A stretch of DNA of 57,171 bases from Gammaproteobacteria bacterium (GCA_009839505.1 VXPO01000100.1:1-57171), one strand, 5' to 3'. Shown: positions 18,555 to 31,163, numbered from the stretch's first letter. Program-made: numbers and translations. Notes: a model not told the origin generated them from the sequence alone.

Positions 18555-18595
18555 GGCTAGACTCGCGCTGTCGCAGGTTTCCTTGTTGCTTAGCC

Positions 18596-20529
<1,934 letters not shown>

Positions 20530-20530
<1 letters not shown>

Positions 20531-20562
20531 CGGCGCGCCCCTCGCGCCCGAAGGCGCGCCGC
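20530..20562. repeat. GC-only hairpin between convergent acs and pnp
   Basis: GCGGCGCGCC (20530-20539) is perfectly repeated in inverse as GGCGCGCCGC (20553-20562) with a 13-nt loop. It lies between two stop codons and could block read-through from both sides, but has no T-run. Confidence 0.45.
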
Positions 20563-20599
20563 CGCCCGTGCCGGTTGCTAGTGGCCGTTCGCGGGGCCG

Positions 20600-22696
20600 T
20601 CAATCGACGGCGGCGTAGTTCTGGACTTCCTTCATCGACAGCTTGATGCGTCCGCGCTGATCGGTGTCCAGGCAGACCACTTCGACCTCCTGTCCCTCCT
20701 CCAGGTAGTCGCCCACTTTCTCGACTCGCTCTTCGGCGATCTGCGAGATGTGCAGTAGACCGTCCTTGCCCGGGAGGATGTTCACGAACGCGCCGAAGTC
20801 GACGATGCTCACGACCTTGCCCTGGTAGATGCGCCCGATTTCCGCCTCGGCGGTGATCTCCTGGATGCGTGCCACGGCGGCGTCCTTGGACTCACCGTCC
20901 TCCGCGTAGATGCGCACGCTGCCGTCGTCTTCCACGTCCACCTCGGCCCCGGTCTCCTCGACGATCGAGCGGATGGTTGCGCCGCCCTTGCCGATGATGT
21001 CGCGGATCTTTTCAGGATCCACGTTCAGCACCACCATGGAGGGTGCGTTCTCGGATACCGTGTCGCGGGACTTCGACAGGACCTTGTTCATCTCGCCCAG
21101 GATGTGCAGACGGGCCTCGTGCGCCTGTTCGAGCGCAGTCTCCATGATCTCTTCGGTAATCCCGTCGATCTTGATGTCCATCTGCAGCGCCGTCACGCCT
21201 TGCGCGGTTCCCGCCACCTTGAAGTCCATGTCGCCGAGGTGGTCCTCGTCGCCCAGGATGTCCGTCAGCACGGCGAAGCGGTCGCCTTCCTTGACAAGCC
21301 CCATGGCGACGCCCGCAATCGGAGCCTTCATGGGCACGCCGGCGTCCATGAGCGCGAGCGAGCTGCCGCACACCGAGGCCATGGAACTCGAGCCGTTGCT
21401 CTCGGTGATCTCCGAGACGACCCTGACCGTGTAGGGGAAGTCCTCCTCCGTCGGCAGGCAGGCGGCGATGCCGCGCCGCGCCAGGTTGCCGTGACCGATC
21501 TCGCGGCGCTTCGGTGCACCAAGGAACGATTCCTCGCCCACGCTGTAGGGCGGGAAGTTGTAGTGCAGCATGAAGTTGTCCTTGAAGGTGCCGTCGAGGC
21601 CCTCCACCAACTTCGCATCCCGCAACGTACCCAAGGTGGCGACGACGATGGCCTGGGTCTCGCCACGCTGGAACAACGCCGATCCGTGGGTCTTGGGCAG
21701 CATGCCGACTTCAACGCTGATGGGACGCACGGTCCTCGTGTCGCGGCCGTCGATCCGAGGTTCGCCGTCGAGCACACTGTTGCGCACGATGCTCTTCTCA
21801 AGCTTGTAGAACGCTTCGACGACGTCGTCCGTCGGGTACTCGCCATCATCGCCGCCCAACGCCTCAACCAGCGCATCGCGCGCCGCGCGTACCTTGGTCT
21901 GGCGCTCCTGCTTGTCCCGCGTCCGGTACGCATCGGCCAGGCTGTCCCGGGCCGCAGCATCGGTCTTCTCCGCGAGGCCGGAGTCGATCGAGGCTGGCTC
22001 GAACTCCCATTTCGGCTTGCCCGCCTCGGCGGCGAGTTCCGTGATCGCGTTGATCGCTACCTGCATCTCCTGGTGGGCAAAGAGGACACCGCCGAGCATC
22101 TGGTCCTCGGACAGTTCCTTGGCCTCCGACTCGACCATGAGCACGGCCGACCCGGTGCCCGCCACCACCATGTTGAGCGCCGACGAGGACAATTCCTCGT
22201 ACCCGGGATTCAACAGGTACCGGCCATCGGCATAGCCGACGCGGGCCGCCGCAATGGGACCGTCGAACGGAATGCCGGAAACGGCCAGCGCGGCCGACGA
22301 CCCGATCAGTGAAATGACGTCCGGATCCATGTCGCGGTCCACCGACATCACCGTCGCGATGACTTGGGTGGCGTTCATGAACCCGTCCGGGAACAACGGC
22401 CGGATCGGGCGGTCAATCAGTCGCGACGTGAGCGTCTCCTTGTCGGACGGTCTTCCCTCGCGGCGAAGAAATCCGCCGGGGATTTTCCCGGTGGCATAGA
22501 ACTTTTCCTGGTAGTTCACCGTGAGTGGGAAAAAGTCCTGCCCCACGTTTGGGGAAGGGTTGGCTACGACAGTACACAGCACGACGGTATCACCCATCGT
22601 GGCCATGACACTGCCGGTCGCCTGCTTTGCGATCTTGTTTGTCTCTAGAACGACGAGGTGTTCGCCGAACTGGAATTCTTTCCTTACTGGATTCAA
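20600..22696 (-). CDS. pnp: polyribonucleotide nucleotidyltransferase (PNPase)
   Basis: A 3'-5' phosphorolytic exoribonuclease and degradosome component. The 698 residues include two RNase PH cores (first [13 protein letters not shown]; second [19 protein letters not shown] and the active-site [11 protein letters not shown]-like segment [19 protein letters not shown]), a KH domain ([18 protein letters not shown] near 560) and an S1 domain ([27 protein letters not shown]). It is downstream of rpsO with a 21-bp gap, as in E. coli, where the rpsO-pnp junction is processed and autoregulated. Confidence 0.98.
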   Translation of the reverse strand: MNPVRKEFQFGEHLVVLETNKIAKQATGSVMATMGDTVVLCTVVANPSPNVGQDFFPLTVNYQEKFYATGKIPGGFLRREGRPSDKETLTSRLIDRPIRPLFPDGFMNATQVIATVMSVDRDMDPDVISLIGSSAALAVSGIPFDGPIAAARVGYADGRYLLNPGYEELSSSALNMVVAGTGSAVLMVESEAKELSEDQMLGGVLFAHQEMQVAINAITELAAEAGKPKWEFEPASIDSGLAEKTDAAARDSLADAYRTRDKQERQTKVRAARDALVEALGGDDGEYPTDDVVEAFYKLEKSIVRNSVLDGEPRIDGRDTRTVRPISVEVGMLPKTHGSALFQRGETQAIVVATLGTLRDAKLVEGLDGTFKDNFMLHYNFPPYSVGEESFLGAPKRREIGHGNLARRGIAACLPTEEDFPYTVRVVSEITESNGSSSMASVCGSSLALMDAGVPMKAPIAGVAMGLVKEGDRFAVLTDILGDEDHLGDMDFKVAGTAQGVTALQMDIKIDGITEEIMETALEQAHEARLHILGEMNKVLSKSRDTVSENAPSMVVLNVDPEKIRDIIGKGGATIRSIVEETGAEVDVEDDGSVRIYAEDGESKDAAVARIQEITAEAEIGRIYQGKVVSIVDFGAFVNILPGKDGLLHISQIAEERVEKVGDYLEEGQEVEVVCLDTDQRGRIKLSMKEVQNYAAVD

Positions 22697-22717
22697 TTTA
22701 ACTTCTCCGTTTTGTCT

Positions 22718-22987
22718 TTATCGACGTAAACCCAAACGGGCGATCAGCGACGAGTATCGCTGCTGATCCTTGCCCCTCAGGTAGTCCAAGAGTTTCCGCC
22801 TTTGATTAATCATGCGGATCAGGCCTCGGCGCGAATGATGGTCCTTGCCGTGGGCCCGAAAATGCTCCTGGAGCGAGTTGATGTTGTAGGTCAGCAACGC
22901 CACCTGCACCTCTGGAGAGCCAGTGTCGTTGTCGCCTAGGCGATAGTCCTCGACTATCTTCTGTTTAGTTTCGGCAGTCAGTGCCAT
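22718..22987 (-). CDS. rpsO: 30S ribosomal protein S15
   Basis: Primary 16S rRNA-binding protein of the central domain. The 89-residue sequence is canonical: [50 protein letters not shown]. The ribosome site TTGGAGAAAAC precedes ATG 22987. The 104-bp gap upstream to truB holds a possible promoter on the minus strand. Confidence 0.98.
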   Translation of the reverse strand: MALTAETKQKIVEDYRLGDNDTGSPEVQVALLTYNINSLQEHFRAHGKDHHSRRGLIRMINQRRKLLDYLRGKDQQRYSSLIARLGLRR

Positions 22988-23091
22988 TTAAGTTTTCTCC
23001 AATATGCCTTGTTGGATGAACGGGAGACCGCGCATACGTACAGTCGCATCCCGCACACTTCTGTTGAATCGTCTTGCTCTACTATTCCGTT

Positions 23092-24009
23092 TTATGACCT
23101 TGCGATAAGTCGCCGGGGAGCCACACGGCCGTCCTCGAGAATCTCGCCGACGCCGATGAACCGCCCCTGGGTTTCCTCTTGCTCGTACAACCGCACCCAT
23201 CCTTCGGTGGGCGCGTGCGGTACCAGCACCGGCTGCCCCTGCTTGAGATAGAACGCCGGCGCACCGGTAAGTTCCACGGTCGGCCACTGTCCGACCGTCG
23301 TGGCGACCGGTCGCAGCAGACCGTCGAGACGGCCTTCCTCGGCGGCGGCGTCCATGTCGTCGAAGCTCACCAGGTCGTCTTCTCCGTACGGCCCCGCGAT
23401 CGTGCGACGAAGCGCGTAGACATGCGCACCGCAACCCAAGGCCTCGCCGAGGTCGTGGGCGATCGTGCGCACGTACGTCCCCTTGCTGCAGTGGACGTCA
23501 ATGGTCAGCGTACCTTCGGCGAAGTCCACGATTTCGTTGCTGTACACCGTGACCGGTCGTGCTTGGCGCTCGATCTCGATGCCCTGGCGTGCAAGCTTGT
23601 AGAGCGGCTGGCCCTGGTGCTTGACCGCCGAGAACATCGACGGAACCTGCTCGATGTCGCCGCGAAAGTCGTCCAGCGCGGCCTCGACGTCGGCGCGCGC
23701 GATGTTCCCCGGGTCGCGCTCTTCGATCACCCGGCCGTCGGCATCGCCACTGTCCGTGGCAACCCCGAGCCGCAGACTGGCGACGTAGCGTTTGTCCGAA
23801 GTCAACAGGTACTGCGAGAACTTGGTCGCGTCTCCGAGACACAACGGAAGGACGCCGGTCGCAAGCGGATCGAGGCTTCCCGTGTGACCCACCTTGCGGG
23901 CATCGAAACGCCGCTTGACGCTCTGTACCGCATCGTTGGAACTCATGCCGCGCGGCTTGTCCAGCACGACGACGCCGCTGACATCGCGTCCACGTCTTCG
24001 GTGTGCCAT
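23092..24009 (-). CDS. truB: tRNA pseudouridine(55) synthase
   Basis: Makes the universal pseudouridine 55 in the tRNA T-loop. GVVVLDKPRGMSSNDAVQ and the catalytic HTGSLDPLATGVLPLCLG (Asp) are at the N-terminus; SKGTYVRTIAHDLGEALG follows, and a PUA-like C-terminal domain ends the protein. I begin at ATG 24009 (305 residues), one base from the rbfA stop codon; the frame extends 13 codons further into rbfA but that part is not conserved. Confidence 0.96.
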   Translation of the reverse strand: MAHRRRGRDVSGVVVLDKPRGMSSNDAVQSVKRRFDARKVGHTGSLDPLATGVLPLCLGDATKFSQYLLTSDKRYVASLRLGVATDSGDADGRVIEERDPGNIARADVEAALDDFRGDIEQVPSMFSAVKHQGQPLYKLARQGIEIERQARPVTVYSNEIVDFAEGTLTIDVHCSKGTYVRTIAHDLGEALGCGAHVYALRRTIAGPYGEDDLVSFDDMDAAAEEGRLDGLLRPVATTVGQWPTVELTGAPAFYLKQGQPVLVPHAPTEGWVRLYEQEETQGRFIGVGEILEDGRVAPRRLIARS

Positions 24010-24010
24010 G

Positions 24011-24412
24011 TCAGTTGGTCCCGACGTCGCCGTGGCCAGCGCTGGCATGTTCGTCAGTGCTATCCGCCCGAATCGCGTGGTCGATCAAGGCGTCCAAACG
24101 CGCGCCTTCGACGAGCGAATCGTCGTAGTGGAACCGCAGACGGGGCGTCGTCCGCCACCGTTGCCGTTTGGCGACGGCGCTGCGAAGGAATCCGCCGGCC
24201 CGCGTGAGCACGTCGACGAGCTCCGCCGCGTCCGCCTCGTCCTTAACCGCAAGCGACGAGACGTAGATGTCTGCGAACGCCAGGTCTCGACTCACCTTGG
24301 CATCCGTTACCGAGACCAGGGACACCCGCGGATCGCGCATATCGCGCTGGATGATGTCGGCAAGTTCGGTGCGGACGAAGTCCGCCACCCGCTGCGCTCG
24401 GTCAGGCGTCAT
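24011..24412 (-). CDS. rbfA: 30S ribosome-binding factor A
   Basis: Late 30S maturation factor with a KH-like fold. The 133 residues include RVADFVRTELADIIQRDMRDPRV, VSVTDAKVSRDLAFADIYVS and the LRFHYDDSLVEGARLDALI segment. It lies between infB (14 bp) and truB in the conserved operon order. Confidence 0.96.
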   Translation of the reverse strand: MTPDRAQRVADFVRTELADIIQRDMRDPRVSLVSVTDAKVSRDLAFADIYVSSLAVKDEADAAELVDVLTRAGGFLRSAVAKRQRWRTTPRLRFHYDDSLVEGARLDALIDHAIRADSTDEHASAGHGDVGTN

Positions 24413-24426
24413 TACCGTGCCCGGGG

Positions 24427-27021
24427 TCAGCCCCGCGCATCGCCCCCGTCGAGGACTCTCGCCACCTCGCGCGCCTCGAACACCTCGATCAGGTCACCGG
24501 CCCGCACGTCGTTGTAGTTACGCACGCCGATCCCGCATTCGAGGCCGTTGCGAACTTCGTTGACGTCGTCCTTGACCCGTCGCAGGGATTCGAGTTCGCC
24601 TTCGAAGATGACGATGTTGTCGCGCAACACGCGGATCATCTTGTTCCGTGCCACGGCGCCGTCGACCACCATGCAGCCCGCGATTTGGCCGAAGCGCGGC
24701 GAGTGGAACACCTCGCGCACCTCCGCCATGCCGAGAATCTCCTCGCGGACCTCGGGCGCCAACATGCCTTCGAGAATCGCCTTGATGTCGTCGAGGAGTT
24801 CGTAGATGACGCTGTAGTAGCGCAGGTCGATGGACTCCCGCTCGATCATGGCCTTGGCGGTGCGATCGGCGCGGGTGTTGAAGCCGAAGATGGACGCCCC
24901 GTAGGTCAGCGCCATGTTGGCGTCGGATTCGGTGATGCCGCCAACCCCCGAGGCGAGAATGTTCACCGACACTTCGTCGTTGCCGATGTCGGCACATGCC
25001 CGCGTGACCGCCTCCAGGGAGCCGCGCACGTCAGCCTTGAGGATCACCTTGAGGACACGCTTCTCGCCTTGGCCGAGGTTCGCAAACATGCTCTCGAGAC
25101 TTGCCGCCTTCTGACTGGCATGGCGCTGCGCCTGGCTGCGCCCCGCGCGGAAATCCGCCACCTCGCGCGCCTGCCGTTCCCCGGTGACCGCGGAAAACTC
25201 GTCGCCCGCTTCCGGTGTGCCGTTCAGTCCAAGCATCTCCACCGGCGTCGATGGCGCGGCTTCCTTCACGGTCTCGCCGCGTTCGTTGGCCAGCGCACGC
25301 ACGCGCCCGTAGCATTCGCCGGCGATGATGACGTCGCCTTGGTTCAAGGTGCCGTTCTGCACGAGGAGCGTCGCCACGGGACCGCGTCCACGGTCCACCC
25401 GGGACTCGATCACCACGCCCTTGCCGGGCGCCGAAGGCACTGCCGTGAGCTCCATCAACTCGGCCTGCAGGAGCACGGCCTCCAACAGCGCGTCGATACC
25501 CTCGCCGGTCTCCGCCGAGACGTTGACGAACTGCGTCGTGCCGCCCCAGTCCTCCGGTGTGACGCCCAGTGCAGCGAGTTCGTTCCTCACCCGCTCCGGG
25601 TCGGCCCCGTCCAGATCCATCTTGTTGACGGCGACTACCATGGGAACGTCCGCCGCGCGCGAGTGGTTGACGGCCTCCTCGGTCTGCGGCATCACGCCGT
25701 CGTCGGCCGCAACCACCAGGACGACCACGTCGGTGGATCGGGCGCCGCGGGCACGCATCGCCGAGAAAGCGGCGTGTCCGGGCGTGTCGATGAAGGTGAT
25801 GTCGCCGTGCTCCGTGTTCACGTGATAGGCGCCGATGTGCTGGGTGATGCCCCCGGCTTCGCCGGCCACCACGCGGGTGTGGCGGATGTGATCGAGAAGC
25901 GAGGTCTTGCCGTGGTCGACGTGTCCCATGACCGTGACCACCGGCGCCCGTGGCTGGCTCTCGCCCTCGACCTGCAACGACTCCCGAAGGTGCTGCTCCA
26001 CCTCGTCCTCGGCTACGACCTTGGCCTTGTGGCCGAGTTCCTCGACCAGCAGGATCGCGGTGTCTTGGTCAAGCGGCTGGTTGATCGTGGCCATGACGCC
26101 CATGCCCATCAGCGCCTTGATCGCCTCGCCAGCCTTGATGCTCATCCGCTGCGCCAGTTCGCCCACCGTCACCATGCCGCTTATTTCCACTTCGCGGGCA
26201 ATGAACTCCTGGGGTTTCTCGAACTCGCCGCCTTGTTTCTGGACCGACAAGTGCCGCCGTTTGGAGCGCCGCGACTCCTGCTTCAGGGACAACTCGCGAC
26301 GGCGCGTTCTGCCGTCGCCGAAGTCGTCCTCGCGGGACATACGGTCGCGGTGACGCGCCCCCGCACGACCCGGAGCTCGTCGGTTGCCGCTCTCGGCGGC
26401 GCGCGCCGCCGCCTGCGCCTTCGCTGCGGATTCCGCCGCCGCCCGGGCCACCTCGTCGGGAGAAGCCTTGGCGCGTTGCTCGGCCGCGTCTCGGGCCTCT
26501 GCCTCGGCCTTGGCCTGGGCTTCGGCCAGCGCGGCTTCTTCTGCGCGGCGACGTTCCTCGGCCTCTTCCTTGCGCTTGGCTTCCTGGCGCCGAACTTCCT
26601 CCTCGGCCTCCTTGCGCTGCAGGTCCTCGCTGCGGATACGTTCCGCTTCGAGCTGGGCCTGGGTCGGCGCAGCAGACGCTTCGCCTGCCGCCCGACCGGC
26701 CTCGTCCGGCTGTCCCGCAGGGGGACGCGCGACGTAGATCTTCTTGCGCCGGGTCTCGACTTTGACCGCCGCTCCGCGACCGCCCTTGCCGGTTCGCAAC
26801 GTGCTGACGTTGCGCCGGCGCACGGTGATCTTCTTCTGCTCCGTCGGCCGATCGGTGTGCTGCCGGCGCTGGACGAAGCTCAGAAACTGCGTCTTCTGCT
26901 CGTCGGAGACGATGTCCTCGTTGCGCTCATGGGGAAGCCCCGCCTGCTGCATCAACTTCAACAGGTGGTCGGCGGGCAGATTCACCTTCTCCGCCAGTTG
27001 CCCGACGGTGACGTCAACCAT
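24427..27021 (-). CDS. infB: translation initiation factor IF-2
   Basis: GTPase that brings initiator tRNA to the 30S subunit. I start at ATG 27021, preceded by GGGGACC, giving 864 residues; the open frame continues 63 codons into nusA, but that stretch is an out-of-frame shadow. An IF2_N domain opens the protein ([24 protein letters not shown]), then a long charged Ala/Glu/Arg coiled linker, a second IF2_N ([24 protein letters not shown]), the G domain with [20 protein letters not shown] and NKMDL, and domains II-IV. It overlaps the end of nusA by 8 nt. Confidence 0.97.
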   Translation of the reverse strand: MVDVTVGQLAEKVNLPADHLLKLMQQAGLPHERNEDIVSDEQKTQFLSFVQRRQHTDRPTEQKKITVRRRNVSTLRTGKGGRGAAVKVETRRKKIYVARPPAGQPDEAGRAAGEASAAPTQAQLEAERIRSEDLQRKEAEEEVRRQEAKRKEEAEERRRAEEAALAEAQAKAEAEARDAAEQRAKASPDEVARAAAESAAKAQAAARAAESGNRRAPGRAGARHRDRMSREDDFGDGRTRRRELSLKQESRRSKRRHLSVQKQGGEFEKPQEFIAREVEISGMVTVGELAQRMSIKAGEAIKALMGMGVMATINQPLDQDTAILLVEELGHKAKVVAEDEVEQHLRESLQVEGESQPRAPVVTVMGHVDHGKTSLLDHIRHTRVVAGEAGGITQHIGAYHVNTEHGDITFIDTPGHAAFSAMRARGARSTDVVVLVVAADDGVMPQTEEAVNHSRAADVPMVVAVNKMDLDGADPERVRNELAALGVTPEDWGGTTQFVNVSAETGEGIDALLEAVLLQAELMELTAVPSAPGKGVVIESRVDRGRGPVATLLVQNGTLNQGDVIIAGECYGRVRALANERGETVKEAAPSTPVEMLGLNGTPEAGDEFSAVTGERQAREVADFRAGRSQAQRHASQKAASLESMFANLGQGEKRVLKVILKADVRGSLEAVTRACADIGNDEVSVNILASGVGGITESDANMALTYGASIFGFNTRADRTAKAMIERESIDLRYYSVIYELLDDIKAILEGMLAPEVREEILGMAEVREVFHSPRFGQIAGCMVVDGAVARNKMIRVLRDNIVIFEGELESLRRVKDDVNEVRNGLECGIGVRNYNDVRAGDLIEVFEAREVARVLDGGDARG

Positions 27022-28693
27022 AATGGTCCCCAACGGTTGGCGCTCTTGCCGACGCTTCGTCGACCGGGGCCGACGTCTCATCGACCGGCACTTCGTCCGC
27101 AGATGCTTCGTCCGCAGCCGCTTCTTCCGCAGATGCTTCTTCAGCGGAGGTCTCCGCCTCGGACGTTCCGTCCGCATCGTCGTCCGCTTCATCCGCGAAC
27201 CACGGTGCACGCGCCGTCATGATGAGTTCGGCGGCGCGTTCCTCGCCGACAGCCGCCTTGATGTCGAGGAGATCTGCGATCGAAAGCTCGGCCAAGTCCT
27301 CCATCGTAACGACGCCCGCCGCTGCGAGTTCGAACGCCAGGCCACGTTCCATGCCTTCCATTTCCAGAAGATCCTGGGCCGGCGTGCCGTCCGTTCCACC
27401 GGCGATTTCTCGCGTCAGCAGCGCGTCCCGCGCCCGGTTGCGCAACTCGTCGACAATCTCGCTGTCGAAGCCCTCGATGCTGTTCAACTCCTCGATCGGC
27501 ACGTAAGCGACTTCCTCCACATCCGTGAAGCCCTCTTCCACCAGCACCGTGGCGACGTCCTCGTCGACGGACAGCAGGTTCATAAAGTCGTTGACGTAGC
27601 CGAGCGACTCTTCCTCCTGCTTGCGGGCCGCTTCCTCCTCGCCCATCACCTGCAGGTTCCACCCGGTGAGTTCGGTCGCCAGGCGAACGTTCTGGCCGCC
27701 CCGGCCGATGGCCTGCGCGAGGTTGTCCTCCTCCACGGCGATGTCCATGGTGTGGGTGTCTTCGTCCTTGAAGATGGACTTCACGTCGGCGGGCGACATG
27801 GCGTTGATCGCAAGCCGGGCGGGATCCTCGTCCCAGAGCACGACATCGATCTTCTCGCCGGCCAATTCACCGGACACCGCCTGCACCCTGGAGCCGCGCA
27901 TGCCAACGCACGCGCCGACGGCGTCGATCCGTCCGTCGTTGGTCTTGACCGCGATCTTGGCCCGGGAACCGGGGTCGCGTGCGGCACCGCGAATCTCGAT
28001 GACATCCTCGGCGATCTCGGGAACCTCGATCTTGAACAGCTCGATGAGCACCTGCGGCGTGGTCCGCGTCAGGATGAGCTGCGGTCCCCGGTACTCGGGG
28101 TTGATCTCGACGAGCAGCGCCCGTACGCGGTCGCCGATGCGGAACGAGTCCCTGGGGATAAGGTTCTCGCGGGTCAGGACGGCCTCGGCGTTGTTGCCGA
28201 GATCGACGATCACGCTGTCGCGGGAGGTCTTCTTGACTTGGCCGCTGACCAACTCGCCGACCCGCGCCGAGTACATGTCCACGACGCGGGCGCGTTCCGC
28301 ATCGCGAACCTTCTGCACGATGACCTGTTTGGCGGTCTGCGCCACGATGCGGCCGAACTCCACGGATTCGGCGGGTATGCGGTAGAAGTCGCCAATCTCC
28401 AGCGACGGATCCTTTTCCTTGGCTTCCTCCAAGGTCAGCTCCGCATCCGGGTTGGGTTCCTCCCCTTCTTCGAGCTCCCGGTCCGGATCGACCACCTCCC
28501 AAGTCCGGAACGTGTCATAGCTTCCGGACTCGCGGTCGATGCTGACCGCGAACCTCGCGTCCTCGCGATACTTCTTTGCCGTGGCGGTGGCGAGCGCCTG
28601 CTCGATGGCCTCGAACAGCACGTCTGTCGAGACGCCCTTCTCGTGGGAGACGGACTCCACGACCATGAGCACTTCTTTGTTCATCTGTGCCAT
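27014..28693 (-). CDS. nusA: transcription elongation/termination factor NusA
   Basis: Binds RNA polymerase and boxA/NusB complexes, including on the rrn leader in this window. The 559-residue product has the NTD, S1 ([20 protein letters not shown]), KH1/KH2 ([34 protein letters not shown]) and two C-terminal acidic repeats. After these comes an unusual ~55-residue acidic Ala/Glu/Asp/Ser tail ([19 protein letters not shown]) that looks repetitive and variable. Confidence 0.97.
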   Translation of the reverse strand: MAQMNKEVLMVVESVSHEKGVSTDVLFEAIEQALATATAKKYREDARFAVSIDRESGSYDTFRTWEVVDPDRELEEGEEPNPDAELTLEEAKEKDPSLEIGDFYRIPAESVEFGRIVAQTAKQVIVQKVRDAERARVVDMYSARVGELVSGQVKKTSRDSVIVDLGNNAEAVLTRENLIPRDSFRIGDRVRALLVEINPEYRGPQLILTRTTPQVLIELFKIEVPEIAEDVIEIRGAARDPGSRAKIAVKTNDGRIDAVGACVGMRGSRVQAVSGELAGEKIDVVLWDEDPARLAINAMSPADVKSIFKDEDTHTMDIAVEEDNLAQAIGRGGQNVRLATELTGWNLQVMGEEEAARKQEEESLGYVNDFMNLLSVDEDVATVLVEEGFTDVEEVAYVPIEELNSIEGFDSEIVDELRNRARDALLTREIAGGTDGTPAQDLLEMEGMERGLAFELAAAGVVTMEDLAELSIADLLDIKAAVGEERAAELIMTARAPWFADEADDDADGTSEAETSAEEASAEEAAADEASADEVPVDETSAPVDEASARAPTVGDHYG

Positions 28694-28731
28694 CGTGATC
28701 TCCCTAGTGTCCCGTCAACCCGCCTAGCCGC

Positions 28732-29181
28732 CTAGCAGACCAGCCGTGTACGCTGGATCTGTTCGAGGGGGAGCACCACCGCGTCGTCGCCGACTTCCAC
28801 GACCACGTCGTCGCCCTCGATGCCGGCCAACCGACCCTCGAAGCGCCGCCGGCCCTCCATCGGAAACGCCAAGTGCACGTCGATCTGTTCGCCCACGTTG
28901 GCGACGTACTGCTCCCGGTGAAACAGGGCACGATCAACACCCGGCGAGGACACCTCGAGGCGGTAGGAGTGCACGATGGGATCCTCGACGTCCAGGAGCG
29001 CGCTGACCTGACGGCTCACGCGTTCGCAATCGTCGATGGTTACGCCGTCCTCCCGCTCGATGTAGAGCTTGAGCGTGGAGTTCCGGCCGCGGGGGTTGTA
29101 CTCGACACCCCAAACCTCACAGCCGAGCCCGCGCACCGTCGGTGCGAGCAACGCCTCCAGCTCCTGTTCCTTGCGTGTCAT
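28732..29181 (-). CDS. rimP: ribosome maturation factor RimP
   Basis: Needed for 30S assembly. The 149 residues include LGCEVWGVEYNPRG, LKLYIEREDGVTIDDCERVSRQ and VEDPIVHSYRLEVSSPGVDR. The start is ATG 29181 with GAGG four bases upstream; the longer frame covers the terminator upstream and is rejected. It leads the rimP-nusA-infB-rbfA-truB-rpsO-pnp series. Confidence 0.96.
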   Translation of the reverse strand: MTRKEQELEALLAPTVRGLGCEVWGVEYNPRGRNSTLKLYIEREDGVTIDDCERVSRQVSALLDVEDPIVHSYRLEVSSPGVDRALFHREQYVANVGEQIDVHLAFPMEGRRRFEGRLAGIEGDDVVVEVGDDAVVLPLEQIQRTRLVC

Positions 29182-29222
29182 GGCCTCGAGCCACTTCCCT
29201 TCACGTACAAAACCTGCACCTA

Positions 29223-29246
29223 CAAAAAATGGGCAGCAATGCCCAT
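29223..29246 (-). terminator. intrinsic terminator/attenuator between initiator tRNA and rimP
   Basis: Minus strand: ATGGGCA-TTGC-TGCCCAT followed by a TTTTTT run. This is a textbook Rho-independent hairpin, sitting about 42 bp before the rimP start. It would end tRNA transcripts and meter read-through into the translation operon. Confidence 0.75.
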
Positions 29247-29330
29247 CCCTCGTTCGGGCACGACCGCACATCTGACGCGGCGTGCGCTTACCTCTCGAGC
29301 CCGGCAAACGGCACCGGGCCAATGTGCAGA

Positions 29331-29347
29331 CGCCGCTAAAAGCGGCG
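29331..29347. other. tRNA 3' trailer hairpin
   Basis: CGCCGCT-AAA-AGCGGCG, a perfect 7-bp stem immediately downstream of the initiator tRNA, probably a processing or stability element. A further GCCCGG/CCGGGC stem lies at about 29309-29329. Confidence 0.45.
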
Positions 29348-29358
29348 CCTGACCTTGT

Positions 29359-29435
<77 letters not shown>

Positions 29436-29447
29436 TCAGGTTGGCGG

Positions 29448-29476
29448 ATTATAGGGAGGGCATTGGGTCCCGGCAA
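29448..29476 (-). promoter_or_regulatory. promoter of initiator tRNA and the rimP-nusA operon
   Basis: Minus strand -35 TTGCCG (29471-29476), 17-bp spacer, perfect -10 TATAAT (29448-29453), with start predicted about six bases before the tRNA 5' end. Confidence 0.65.
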
Positions 29477-29540
29477 GTGTGCCGGAGGGCCTCAAGAGCG
29501 GCCGAAAAACGCCGCCCGGACTCGTCCTTGGGGGCGTCCG

Positions 29541-31001
29541 CTACGGGGTCTGGACGGCCGAGACAGCGGGGAATCTTCTGGGGTCGCCGCCGACCGGGAC
29601 GGTATCCGAGGTTCTCATGAACCAGTCGAGCATGGCCCCTTCGAGATCGACCTTCGTCTCCCGCATCCCGGGCTCGTCGATGAGGTTTCGCAGCTCCCCG
29701 GGATCCTCCTGAAGATCGTACAGCTCGTGCCGACCCGCGGTACGTCGTACAAGCTTGTACTTGAGACTCCTGAGCATCGTGGTCCGGCAGACGCTCTCGC
29801 GGACTTCCTGCTGGAGCCGGCCCTTGGGATAGTAGATCCCTTCTACGGGCGGATTGTCCCAGTCCCACCGTCCCTCGAAGGCATGGGGCTCATTGGGGTC
29901 GTAACCCCCCTCCGCGAACACCAGCCTTTCCCGATCTTCCGCCTCTCCGTTGAGCTGGGGAACAAAAGACGTCGCAAAGTGCGTATGCCGCGTCGATAGT
30001 CCCGCGAGTTCCATGACCGAAGCCATCAGATCGAACATCTCCACCGGCCCTTCGACGACATGGCCGGCCTTGCATCCGGGTGCCTTGACCAGCAACGGCA
30101 CCCTGGTGAGCGGATCACTGTAGTCGCTCGGCCACTTCTCGACCAAACCAAAGTCGCCTGCCCAATCACCGTGGTCGGATGAAATGATCAGGACCGTGTT
30201 GTCGAAAAACCCACCTTCATCCATAGCCGCGATCAGCTCCCCAAGAAGCCAATCCGTATAGCTGATCATTCCGAGATACGTGGCGTTTATTTTTCGGAAA
30301 AAGTCAGTCGGCAGTTCGTCCAACCGTCGGTATTTTCTGATGAGCGAATAATAGTCGGGCTTTTTTTCCAAGTCCGACGGTCTTAGTTCCGGCAGGTCTT
30401 GGGGATCGTACATATGGTGAAAATCACGATGGGTCGTGTAAGACGGATGAGGCTGGAGAATGGGAAGGAACAGAAAAAACGGATTCTCATCGCTTCTTCG
30501 ATTCTTTAGGAAATCAATACCGGCCTTTACCTTGATGTAGTCGGCTGTCGCTTCGCGGTCGCCATCAAGTGTCTCGAAGAGGAAGCTGTAGTATTCCTTA
30601 TCCCCGAATTTGTATGCATTTTTTCTCTCGTGGCTTTCCGGTTCGACAAATTCCTTGACACACGACAGGTTCTCTCTTGCGAGCATGTCGTTCTTGCCGT
30701 ACCAGTGAATGTCGTAGCCGGCCTCGTGCAGATAGCCGAAGAGATGCGGTTCATGCGGTCTGATCAAGTGCCACAGGGTGCGATGACCGGCGCAATGAGG
30801 ATAGAGTCCCGTCATCATCGACACCCTGGACGGAGAACACTGGGCGTTCTGCACATGGCATTGGTCGAAACGGATCCCCTCGGCGGCCACGCGGTCGTAG
30901 TTCGGGGTACGGATCAGCGGATGGCCGTAGCAGGCCAGGCTCTCGGCGCGCATTTCATCCGGCTGGAAGAACACGAAGTTGGGGGGTCTATTCTTGGCCA
31001 T
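29541..31001 (-). CDS. type I sulfatase (alkaline-phosphatase superfamily)
   Basis: Hydrolyses sulfate esters; the substrate is unknown. The 486 residues begin at ATG 31001 with AAGGAAG upstream. The formylglycine motif CSPSRVSMMTG has its Cys at residue 55, so a maturase (FGE or AtsB-type) is needed elsewhere in the genome. Metal ligands lie in QPDEMRAES and ISSDHGDWAGDFG. No signal peptide is visible, so a cytoplasmic site is possible. It sits alone between two tRNAs that are near-neighbours in other gammaproteobacteria, and its codon usage is AT-richer than that of its neighbours, suggesting acquisition. Confidence 0.88.
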   Translation of the reverse strand: MAKNRPPNFVFFQPDEMRAESLACYGHPLIRTPNYDRVAAEGIRFDQCHVQNAQCSPSRVSMMTGLYPHCAGHRTLWHLIRPHEPHLFGYLHEAGYDIHWYGKNDMLARENLSCVKEFVEPESHERKNAYKFGDKEYYSFLFETLDGDREATADYIKVKAGIDFLKNRRSDENPFFLFLPILQPHPSYTTHRDFHHMYDPQDLPELRPSDLEKKPDYYSLIRKYRRLDELPTDFFRKINATYLGMISYTDWLLGELIAAMDEGGFFDNTVLIISSDHGDWAGDFGLVEKWPSDYSDPLTRVPLLVKAPGCKAGHVVEGPVEMFDLMASVMELAGLSTRHTHFATSFVPQLNGEAEDRERLVFAEGGYDPNEPHAFEGRWDWDNPPVEGIYYPKGRLQQEVRESVCRTTMLRSLKYKLVRRTAGRHELYDLQEDPGELRNLIDEPGMRETKVDLEGAMLDWFMRTSDTVPVGGDPRRFPAVSAVQTP

Positions 31002-31038
31002 GTTGCTTCCTTGTCCGACGCCGACATGGTGTACACAA

Positions 31039-31065
31039 GGGCGACCACAAGGGTCGCCCCTACGG
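31039..31065. repeat. dispersed palindrome, full-length copy
   Basis: GGGCGACC-ACAAG-GGTCGCCC and CTACGG. It is the best-preserved single copy of the family in the window, 19 nt from the 3' end of tRNA-Leu and upstream of the sulfatase start. Confidence 0.7.
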
Positions 31066-31077
31066 GAGTTCTTGAGA

Positions 31078-31163
31078 TGGTGCCGAAGAGAGGACTCGAA
31101 CCTCCACGGACGTAAGTCCACTACCCCCTCAAGGTAGCGTGTCTACCAATTCCACCACTTCGG
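31078..31163 (-). tRNA. tRNA-Leu (GAG), CCA encoded
   Basis: An 86-nt class II tRNA. The anticodon stem CUACC/GGUAG holds the loop UUGAGGG, giving anticodon GAG, and a long variable arm is present. It lies 19 bp after the secG stop, as leuU does in E. coli, so it is likely cotranscribed with secG. Confidence 0.93.

Noticed and set aside
24685-27222. An 845-codon open frame antisense to infB
   Set aside because: It is a high-GC shadow: infB has clear domains and codon bias on the minus strand, and the antisense product shows no domain or start signal.
26744-28735. A 663-codon open frame antisense to nusA
   Set aside because: Same reason; low-complexity product, no ribosome site, complementary to a conserved gene.
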